Of a DNA stretch of 64,000 bases, positions 37,905-44,837 are shown piece after piece. The notes under the pieces were generated by a model, which was not told the DNA's origin, did not search any database, and saw only the letters and a list, made by a program, of their open reading frames with translations. Every line of letters starts with the position of its first letter. The stretch's first letter is position 1. Both the position numbers and the translations under genes were made by a program. The stretch lies in NCBI GenBank assembly GCA_963732865.1, contig CAVTBC010000001.1:372001-436000 (forward strand). The letters run 5' to 3'. Origin of the DNA: JADLGL01 sp963732865 (GTDB taxonomy: Bacteria; Pseudomonadota; Alphaproteobacteria; Rhizobiales; Kaistiaceae).

Positions 37905-39295
37905 GGCGAATTTTCCATGCCGTAGCGGGCGTAGTTGTACACCACCGGAGCACCGCCGATCGGTGACAGGGTGATCTGCAGCGAATAGCCGTCGGCGCTC
38001 AAGATGATGTCGATGTCGAAGACCGCGCCGGCATTGGGACCGGAACTCCAGCTGCCCTGCCCGGTCGCCCAGAGCGGATCCCCGTCGGCGCCCCAGGTAA
38101 GGTCCGCCGACCAGCCGGCATCGGCATAGACGGTCAGCGATGTCGGGTGATCATTGATCTGGACCGTGCAGTTCGCCGTGCAAGCGCCTTTCGCCGGCAG
38201 CAATTGCCAGGTGCCGGCAAAGAGCTGCCCGCCATTGCCGTTGCCCTTGCCGCCCGGCGACACGGGTCCTGCGACCGGCGGCGCTACCGCAACCGGCGGC
38301 GCGACTGCCTCGACCGGAAGGATCGGCAGGAGATAGTCATGCGAGGCCCAGCCGGTGACCGAGCCGTAGCGCACCCGCACCCAATTGCCGCTGATCTGGC
38401 CCTGATCGAAGATGCCGCGCGCCTGGGGCGGAACGGAGGCGAGCACCGCGGCCCCGGCGGCCGGCTGCGCCCGGATAACCAGATTGGCGGCGCTGTTGAG
38501 GTTTTGATATTCGCTGGCGCCGCCGCTGATCGGCACGATTTGGGCGCGGGGCACCCAGGCGGTGATCCCCATGCCGCGGAAGGTCGCGACCTCGACCAAT
38601 TCCATGCCGAAGGCGCTGCCGGTGGAATTGAGGCTCATCAGCTCGGTGCCCGGCTGAAACGGCGCCAGTTCCTGGCCGCCATTGGGCGAGGAGAAAGCGC
38701 GGGCCGGTGACTGGCCGACCACAAAGAGCGGCCCGATCAGCGGTCCGCCCGATGCGGCGGCCACCGGTGCATTGCCACTTGCGGGCGCGGCGACGATGCC
38801 GGCGATCGAATCGCAGATCTGGGCCCAGCGATAGATCGCCGCCGAGCTGCCGGCGAGGTTGAGGGTGAACCAGGGCTGCCCTTCGACAGCGATGTTGATC
38901 GACCTGTCGTGGATCAGGTTCTGCCACAACGGGTCATTCGACCCGAGCGTCAGCTGCGGATAGGGACCGAACAGGCCGCTGTCGACGATCGTGGCCGTGC
39001 GGCTGGTCGCCTGCAGCGTGGTGGAACTGAAATAGACGTTCGCCTGCTGGCCCGGTTGATAGGCGCCGGCGTTGATATAGAGGTTCACCTCGGCGACGCC
39101 CGGATTGTTGGCCCGGCAGATGATGTCGACCGTGGAATTGTCGGTTTCCGGCACGCCATAATCAAGGACGCCAATGCCGCCGCCGGACTGGTCCGTGAAC
39201 TGGTTCGCCGTCCAGACGGCCTGAGCTTGAGCGGCTGCTGCGCCGAACAGGAGCGCTGCCACAACAAGTCCGACGCGGATGAACATGCGATGCAT
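37901..39295 (-). CDS. Secreted protein with novel N-terminal domain and SH3 domain
   Basis: About 464 residues with a signal peptide (VGLVVAALLFGAAAAQAQA). Residues 20-155 form a domain shared with the gene at 40941-41567, marked by VLDYGVPETDNSTVDIIC, LYINAGAYQPGQ and LAGSSAAIYRWAQICDS. A bacterial SH3-like module follows near residues 275-335 (NLVIRAQP, WVRVRYGSVTGWASHDYL), then a Pro/Gly linker and a C-terminal beta-rich part with a Cys pair (KGACTANCTVQ). The domains suggest cell-envelope binding; no catalytic residues are evident. Start is 39295 or 39286. Confidence 0.72.
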   Translation of the reverse strand: MHRMFIRVGLVVAALLFGAAAAQAQAVWTANQFTDQSGGGIGVLDYGVPETDNSTVDIICRANNPGVAEVNLYINAGAYQPGQQANVYFSSTTLQATSRTATIVDSGLFGPYPQLTLGSNDPLWQNLIHDRSINIAVEGQPWFTLNLAGSSAAIYRWAQICDSIAGIVAAPASGNAPVAAASGGPLIGPLFVVGQSPARAFSSPNGGQELAPFQPGTELMSLNSTGSAFGMELVEVATFRGMGITAWVPRAQIVPISGGASEYQNLNSAANLVIRAQPAAGAAVLASVPPQARGIFDQGQISGNWVRVRYGSVTGWASHDYLLPILPVEAVAPPVAVAPPVAGPVSPGGKGNGNGGQLFAGTWQLLPAKGACTANCTVQINDHPTSLTVYADAGWSADLTWGADGDPLWATGQGSWSSGPNAGAVFDIDIILSADGYSLQITLSPIGGAPVVYNYARYGMENSP

Positions 39296-39381
39296 TCGCA
39301 AGTATCTAAGGGGGCGACACAAACAGGTCAATTCAACAAGCGGCGAGCTTCCCCGCGGATTTGCCGAAATGATGGGCAGGT

Positions 39382-40839
39382 CTATTCCGGCAGGGTGATC
39401 CGCACCGCTTCGGTGGTCTCAACGACATCGTCGCGCGTGCGCTCGCGCTTCACCCACCAATGGATATCCGGGTCGTACCAGATCGTCATGTGCTCCTCGC
39501 CATCGGTGATATCGGCGCCGAAGCCATAATGCGTGACGGCGTCATACTGGATGCGCGCCGTCAGCCGGTAGCCGGCAGGCACCAGCACATATTCCCAGCC
39601 GACGAAGGTTGCCGTCCATTCGAACGTGCCGCCACGGATGTTGGGCACGTTGGGTTCGCAGCCGAGTGTCGCCCAGACGGGGTCCGTTCCCTGCGGACAA
39701 TCGAGCATGAGGCGACCGGTGCCGGAGGCGGTCCCGCCCGGCGCGAGCTGCCAAAGATCATCGAGGCCGCGATAGACATAGGACCAGCCTTCCGGCTCTT
39801 CGGCAGGCGCGCGGATGGGCAGCAGCGCATGGTCATAGGCGCCGGGCGCGCCCACCAAAGCGGCGTTGCTGGAAAGCGTCGTGACGGCGGTGGGGGTGCT
39901 GGTGGTGCGCGTCGCGCCCAGAACCCATAGCGTCGAAAGCGCGGCGCTCGGCACGGGCTGCGTCGGCGGGCCGCCGAACCAGTTGATGACATCGCCGACA
40001 TCGGCGGCGGGCGCCTCACCCGTCGGCACGGTCGGATATTCGACCGCCATGTACTCGATCTGCAGCCCTTCCACCGGCGGCGCAAAGACCAGCGGCCCCT
40101 GATCGGCGGCGGTCTGCGGCGGCACGAGTTCGGGCAGGCGGGTGGCGGGTGTTGCGAGGTTTGGGTTGAGCAACTGCGCCAGGCGGTAGCCGCGGATCGC
40201 CTCTGCCGTATCGCCCGCGGCGTCGGCGATGCGGCCGAGGCCGTCATAGGCGCGGCCATCGATCGGATCGGCAGCGATCGCCGCATCGAATTCGGCGCGC
40301 GCATCGTCCGGCCGTCCCTGCTGCAGATAGAGGACGCCGCGCTGGATCGCGATCCAGCCGAGGGCGAAATCGACGTGCATGGCCGTGTCGAAATCGGTGA
40401 CTGCCGTATCGAGATCGCCTAACGCCGCTTCGGCCAGGCCGCGCAGATAATAGTCATAGCCGAGACGCGGCAGCGCCTCGAGCGCCGGAGCGAGATCGGC
40501 GAGCGCATCCTCCGGCCGGTCCAGATAGAGGTAGACGATGGCGCGCGACTGGCGGGCGCCCCAATTGCTGGCATTGTCGGCGATGACGGCGTCGAAATCG
40601 GCGAGCGCGGCGTCGTAGTTGCCGTCGGCGGTGAGGAGCTCGCCGCGGCGCTGGCGGAAGGAGGCGATGTTGCCGGCGCCGGCATCGATCAGCCGCGTGC
40701 AGGCCTCGATGCGATCAGCGCGGGTGAGATCGCGGCCGATATTGCAGGCGCGCTGATCGTCGGTCACTTGGGCGGTGGCCGGGGCGGCGAACGCCGTCAA
40801 TGCTGCGAGCAGCGCGGCGGCTGCGACCAGTCTCAGCAT
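39382..40839 (-). CDS. Secreted TPR-repeat protein
   Basis: A 485-residue protein with signal peptide (AAAALLAALTAFAAPATAQ) and at least five TPR units between residues 40 and 220 (for example YDAALADFDAVIADNASN and PDDARAEFDAAIAADPID). The remainder, residues 230-485, is a beta-rich domain with two cysteines (MLDCPQG, LGCEPN) that I do not recognise; it may bind a ligand or partner. It lies between the two YGVPETD-domain genes on the same strand, so an envelope-associated cluster is likely. Confidence 0.75.
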   Translation of the reverse strand: MLRLVAAAALLAALTAFAAPATAQVTDDQRACNIGRDLTRADRIEACTRLIDAGAGNIASFRQRRGELLTADGNYDAALADFDAVIADNASNWGARQSRAIVYLYLDRPEDALADLAPALEALPRLGYDYYLRGLAEAALGDLDTAVTDFDTAMHVDFALGWIAIQRGVLYLQQGRPDDARAEFDAAIAADPIDGRAYDGLGRIADAAGDTAEAIRGYRLAQLLNPNLATPATRLPELVPPQTAADQGPLVFAPPVEGLQIEYMAVEYPTVPTGEAPAADVGDVINWFGGPPTQPVPSAALSTLWVLGATRTTSTPTAVTTLSSNAALVGAPGAYDHALLPIRAPAEEPEGWSYVYRGLDDLWQLAPGGTASGTGRLMLDCPQGTDPVWATLGCEPNVPNIRGGTFEWTATFVGWEYVLVPAGYRLTARIQYDAVTHYGFGADITDGEEHMTIWYDPDIHWWVKRERTRDDVVETTEAVRITLPE

Positions 40840-40940
40840 GTCCCTCCCCGCGCTTGTTCGTCTTCTCCAGCGCCGGCGGAGACTATCACGGGACGGCGAG
40901 TTGGGTCACATCACAAGGAAGCGGGCCGCGCCGGCGCCCG

Positions 40941-41567
40941 CTATTTTTGCTTGATGGGGCCGCCGCCATAACTGGGCTGGCGGCTCGGACCGGCGCTGTA
41001 AACCGGCTGCCCGGCGGGCACGCCGCCATAGGCCGGCTGGCCAATGGGCGCGGTGCCGGCGGCCGGCGCGAGGCCGAGGGCACTGTTGCAGAGACTGGCG
41101 AATTGCTGCATCGCCGCCGAACTGCCGCGCAGATCGATATAGGCGGCCGAGAAACCCTGGACGCCGATATTCATGTGGCCGTCAAAGGCCATCGCGCGCC
41201 ACACGCTGTCATCCTCGGCGAGCAACACCTCGACATAGAGGCCGAAATAGTCGCTCGTCAGCACCGTGCCGGTGCGCGTCTGCGCCCCCTGCGACGTCGT
41301 CGAAAAGACCACCGGCACGTCCTGGCCGAGACCGTAATTGCCGGTGTTGATGTACAGATAGACGTCGATCTGAGTGCCGAGCGACGCATAGCAGAAGGCG
41401 TCGATGACGCTGTCGTCGGTTTCGGGAACGCCGTAATGCAGGACCCCGGCGGGGCCGCCGAGCGGATCGATGGTGGGGCTGGCCACCCAGGTGGCCTGCT
41501 GCGCCTGCGCCGCGCCCGCACCCAGCATCAGGACAAACGCAGCGACGATGGCGGCAACGCGGGACAT
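40941..41567 (-). CDS. Secreted YGVPETD-domain protein (short paralogue)
   Basis: A 208-residue protein with signal peptide (VAAIVAAFVLMLGAGAAQAQ) followed by the domain found at the N-terminus of the SH3 protein at 37901-39295: VLHYGVPETDDSVIDAFC, LYINTGNYGLGQD, TRTGTVLTSDYFG, DLRGSSAAMQQFASLC. Two conserved cysteines may form a disulfide. A Gly/Pro/Tyr/Gln-rich tail (GQPAYGGVPAGQPVY) ends the protein. AAGGTG precedes the ATG. First gene of the minus-strand cluster. Function unknown. Confidence 0.72.
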   Translation of the reverse strand: MSRVAAIVAAFVLMLGAGAAQAQQATWVASPTIDPLGGPAGVLHYGVPETDDSVIDAFCYASLGTQIDVYLYINTGNYGLGQDVPVVFSTTSQGAQTRTGTVLTSDYFGLYVEVLLAEDDSVWRAMAFDGHMNIGVQGFSAAYIDLRGSSAAMQQFASLCNSALGLAPAAGTAPIGQPAYGGVPAGQPVYSAGPSRQPSYGGGPIKQK

Positions 41568-41677
41568 GGCAGACACCTTACGCAGCGGCGGCGTCATGAT
41601 CAATCCGCCGCGACGGTTTGGCGATATCGCCGTTTGCCTTCATCCTGCGCGCGGAAAAAACAAGGAGGCAAGCAACG

Positions 41678-42641
41678 ATGAAGGCGATGGTTTCCGACAG
41701 ATATGGCGGACCCGAGGTATTGCGCCTCCGCGACGTGCCCAAACCCACGCCGGGCGAAGGCGAGGTGCTGATCAAGGTCGCGGCGACCTGCGTCAACCCC
41801 GCCGACTGGCATTCGATGCGCGCCTCGCCCGCCTTCGCCCGCCTGGCGCTCGGCCTCTTCCGGCCGAGGCTGACGATCCTCGGCACCGATGTGGCTGGAA
41901 CGGTCGAGGCGCTCGGGCCCGGCGTCACGCGATTTCAAGCCGGGCGACGAGGTCTATGCCGACCTCTATTTCGGCACGTCCAAGGGTCTCGGCGGCTTTG
42001 CCGAATTTGTCGTCGCGCAGGAGGCGAAGACGGCGGCGAAGCCGAAGAACCTCTCCTTCGCGGAAGCGGCGGCGATGCCGATGGCGGGGATCACAGCGCT
42101 GCAGGGCCTCCTCCTCTTCGGTCCGATCCGGCCGGGCGCGACAGTGCTGGTCAACGGCGCATCGGGCGGCATCGGCCATCTGGCGGTGCAGATCGCCAAG
42201 GCGATGGGCGCGGAGGTGACGGGCGTCACGAGCACGAAGAACGCCGACTTCGTGCGCTCCCTCGGCGCCGATCATGTCATCGACTACACGAAGGAGGATT
42301 TCACGCGCAGCGGCAAGAGTTGGGACCTCGTCGCCGACACGATCGGCAACAAGTCCGTCGCCGATCTTCGCCGTGCCCTCGCCCCGGACGGCGAGGCGTC
42401 CGTCATCGGCTTCTCAACGCTGGGCAAGCTCATCGGCACGGGCCTGTTCGGCGGCAAGAACGTCAAGCGGCTGGCCACGCTCGGCAGTACCAAGGACCTC
42501 GACGCGCTCACCGAGCTGATCGAGGCCGGCAAGCTCCGCCCCGCGATCGAGCGGAGCTACCCGCTCGCCGAACTCCCCGCCGCGATCGCGCAGCTTGAGA
42601 CCGGGCACGTCCGGGGGAAGATCGTGGTGGAGGTGGGGTGA
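41678..42641 (+). CDS. NAD(P)-dependent alcohol dehydrogenase / quinone reductase (MDR family, frame-disrupted)
   Basis: About 320 residues after one correction. The strong AAGGAGG site precedes the ATG. The N-terminal GroES-like part has CVNPADWHSMRASP and GTDVAGTVEALGPGV; the Rossmann part has VNGASGGIGHLAVQIAKAMG and HVIDYTKEDF. It belongs to the zinc-less MDR proteins related to quinone reductases. One extra T at 41932-41934 shifts the frame between GVTRF and KPGDEVYADLYFG. Its last residues (GHVRGKIVVEVG) are repeated in degraded form directly downstream. Confidence 0.85.
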
Positions 42642-42746
42642 AGCCGGTCATCGACCGCACCTACCCCCCTCGCCGAAACCCCGGCGGCCTTCGCCCATCT
42701 CGAAACGAAGCGCGTTAGGCGCAAGACCGTGGTGGAGACGCGCTAA
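42641..42746 (+). pseudogene. Relic of a second MDR dehydrogenase C-terminus
   Basis: Immediately after the dehydrogenase stop codon the sequence encodes KPVIDRTYP in one frame and LAETPAAFAHLETKRV..KTVVETR with a stop in the next. This is the C-terminal 35 residues typical of MDR proteins, with one frame change in the run of seven C. It resembles but does not equal the intact gene's own end, so it is the tail of a second, related gene whose front is gone. Confidence 0.65.
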
Positions 42747-42832
42747 GGTCCGCCGGTTCCTACCATGCTTGCGCACGTTTCACTGCACGCATATGCTTGC
42801 AGCGAATCACCTGCAAGCAGTTGGACGCGACC

Positions 42833-43847
42833 ATGAACGACATCAAAGATGAAAAGAAGATCGCCGGCGGGATAGCCCGAGCCAAAGCTCTGTCTGCCAC
42901 CAAGCGGAGCGCTATCGCACGCAAGGCCGCGCAATCAAGATGGGCCGGCGATATCCCTCGGGCGACCCACGATGGCTCGATCAAGTTAGGCGACCTTGAA
43001 ATCGAATGCGCCGTTCTCGAAGACGGACGTCGAGTGATCTCTGAGCGAGCAATGACGCGCGCTTTTGGTGGCAAGCGCGGTGGATCGCACTGGCAGAGAA
43101 CCAAGAGCGGCGCGAACTCTTCCCGTCTATCTGTCGGCGAGGAACTTTTTGCCATTCATAACCGAAGATGTCGCGACAGCGTTGTCTGCGCCAATTCGGT
43201 ACAAGACGCGGTCTGGGGCAGTCGCCAATGGTGTCGACGCAGGTCTTCTGCCCGAGGTTTGCAACGTGTTTTTGAAGACCCGGGATGTTGACGCGTTGCA
43301 CCCGCGGCAGGTTCCGATGGCCGCTCAAGCCGACATCATAATGCGCGGCCTTGCCACGGTCGGCATTATTGCTCTTATCGACGAGGCAACTGGCTATCAG
43401 CAAGAACGTGCGGTCAACGCGCTCGCCGAGATTCTTGAGAAGTTCATCGCCAAGGAATTGCGGCCTTGGGTACGGACATTTCCGGACGAATTCTATCGCG
43501 AACTCTATCGACTGCGCGGGCTAGAATTTCCGGCCGACACCGTCAAAAAGCCGAGCTACTTCGGTCACATAACAAATGACATCATCTACAAACGCCTGGC
43601 ACCGGGCGTACTGGCAGAACTCAAGAAGGTCACACCAAAGGGGAAGTCAGGTAGGCACAAACACCAGCTTCATCGTCGCCTAACGGGAGACGTCGGCCAT
43701 CCTAAGCTGGCTGCGCATCTCGACTCGGTCATAACCGTGATGAAGTTGTCCGACGACAAGGACTACGACGGCTTCATCGAGAAGCTGGACCGAGTGAAAC
43801 CCCGCTACGACAAGACGTTGACGTTGCCATTGGCGGACCCGGACTAG
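42833..43847 (+). CDS. P63C domain-containing protein (frame-disrupted)
   Basis: About 337 residues after one correction. The N-terminus has the family's Ala/Lys-rich start (GGIARAKALSATKRSAIARKAAQSRW) and a region reading CAVLEDGRRVISERAMTRAFGGKRGG. The P63C core follows: GLLPEVCNVFLKTRDVDAL, MRGLATVGIIALIDEATGYQ, IAKELRPWVRTFPDEFYRELYRLRG. The frame breaks at about 43115-43120 (SGAN / LPVYLSARN). P63C proteins are of unknown function, widespread in mobile or accessory regions. The gene has visibly lower GC than its neighbours and sits between relics of other genes, so it was probably acquired. Confidence 0.78.
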
Positions 43848-43940
43848 GTCTGACGCAGAGCCCGCAAGTGCTACCTTCGCACTCGACGGATGTGAGGTTG
43901 GTATGCGGCCGGCGGGACGGGCCGAACGCCCACAAGTGCT

Positions 43941-43978
43941 CACCCCGCCCCGTAGCTTCTCCGGTGGCAGGGTCTGGC
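43941..43978 (-). pseudogene. Short diverged copy of the ligD 3' end
   Basis: On the minus strand it encodes QTLPPEKLRGG, resembling the end of LigD (DQVLPLDGLTG) and even more the relic at 44469-44534 (QVLPLEKLRGG). Too short to judge alone; its position beside another copy makes it likely to be a third, older fragment. Confidence 0.45.
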
Positions 43979-44012
43979 AAACGCGGCCCAACGCGAGCGC
44001 CATCCACCTTTC

Positions 44013-44183
44013 ATGAATGGCGTTAATCTGAAATTAACCCTGACGGCCTATTCCTACTCATTCGCTCGGTTTTCCTTGAAGCAGATGATGCGTTGGAATT
44101 GGAAGGTCGATCCCAACTGGGTTGCCGCAATAGCGGCGGTGGTCCTAGCCATAGTTGCCGTTGTCCAACTGCTATTGAGGTGA
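44013..44183 (+). CDS. Small single-span membrane protein
   Basis: A 56-codon frame: MNGVNLKLTLTAYSYSF, a basic stretch, then NWVAAIAAVVLAIVAVVQLLLR and stop. The C-terminal hydrophobic helix is long enough to span the membrane. The stop (TGA 44181-44183) lies two bases before the next start codon, so the pair is likely translated together. A shorter form could start at ATG 44084 or 44087. No family recognised; below the usual length cut-off for gene prediction. Confidence 0.5.
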   Translation: MNGVNLKLTLTAYSYSFARFSLKQMMRWNWKVDPNWVAAIAAVVLAIVAVVQLLLR

Positions 44184-44185
44184 GC

Positions 44186-44449
44186 ATGCCTGCAAAGCGC
44201 CTGAACGTGATCATGCGGAGCGAATCATACGACGCTCTGAAGGAACTCAGCGACATAACCCACCGATCGGTGTCGGATACGGTCCGGGATGCACTTCGTC
44301 TGTACCACGCGGTTGTGTTTGCCGGCGCGCGCGGGGCGCGTCTCTACGAGCGAATGAGCGAAGGTGCGTATGTAGAAGTGCCCACTACGTTCGAGGTTGA
44401 CGAAAGTCTTATTCCAGACCGGTTCCGGCAAACCCCGTCCTTCGACTGA
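44186..44449 (+). CDS. Ribbon-helix-helix (CopG-like) type small protein
   Basis: An 87-residue protein: KRLNVIMRSESYDALKELSDITHRSVSDTVRDALRLYHAVV forms a beta strand and two helices as in Arc/CopG-type DNA-binding proteins; the rest (MSEGAYVEVPTTFEVDESLIPDRF) is a short acidic tail. GAGGTG lies seven bases before the ATG, inside the end of the upstream micro-gene. It could be an antitoxin-like or operon regulator, but no toxin partner is seen. Located in the low-GC accessory stretch. Confidence 0.62.
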   Translation: MPAKRLNVIMRSESYDALKELSDITHRSVSDTVRDALRLYHAVVFAGARGARLYERMSEGAYVEVPTTFEVDESLIPDRFRQTPSFD

Positions 44450-44468
44450 CTTCAGTTTTTCCCTCTCC

Positions 44469-44534
44469 TCACCCGCCCCTTAGCTTCTCCAGCGGCAGGA
44501 CCTGGTCGATTTCGAAATAGCCCTTCCACGGGTC
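44469..44534 (-). pseudogene. Duplicate of the ligD 3' end
   Basis: Encodes DPWKGYFEIDQVLPLEKLRGG and a stop on the minus strand, nearly the same as the last 22 residues of LigD at 44838-44903, with several base differences and no upstream remainder. It lies 370 bases beyond the intact gene end, separated by repeat elements. A target duplication or remnant of a second ligD. Confidence 0.7.
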
Positions 44535-44536
44535 AC

Positions 44537-44649
44537 TCCCTCCCCTCGATGGGGAGGGTGGCCCATTCGGGCCGGGTGGGGTGACAGCGCCCGAAGGAAA
44601 ACCCCACCCTGGCGCTTCGCGCCTTCCCTCCCCACAAGGGGGAGGGAGA
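44537..44649. repeat. Palindromic intergenic repeat element
   Basis: A compact array of inverted repeats: CCCTCCCC-TCGA-TGGGGAGGG, GTGGGGT with ACCCCAC, GGCGCTTCGCGCC, and a final CCCTCCCCACAAGGGGGAGGG. The overall plan resembles the element inside ligD at 45794-45912, and such C/G-tract palindromes are known as dispersed repeats in Hyphomicrobiales genomes. Confidence 0.6.
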
Positions 44650-44755
44650 ACAAGAAGGCGGCGAGCGTCCCCGCCCCTACCCGCCCCAACTCGTCACCGC
44701 CGGGCTCGACCCGGTGGTCCACTGATCGCTGCAGGAGGCCGGAGAAGCCAATGGA

Positions 44756-44776
44756 TTGCCGGGTCAAGCCCGGCAA
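44756..44776. repeat. Small palindromic repeat (TTGCCGGG/CCCGGCAA)
   Basis: TTGCCGGG-TCAAG-CCCGGCAA followed by TGACG is a frequent intergenic palindrome in alphaproteobacterial genomes. It lies between the larger repeat and the ligD stop codon. Confidence 0.5.
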
Positions 44777-44837
44777 TGACGAAGGACAGAGAACGTTTGC
44801 CTGTGCTTTGTTCCCCGCTCCTAAGAGCCGCCCCTAC

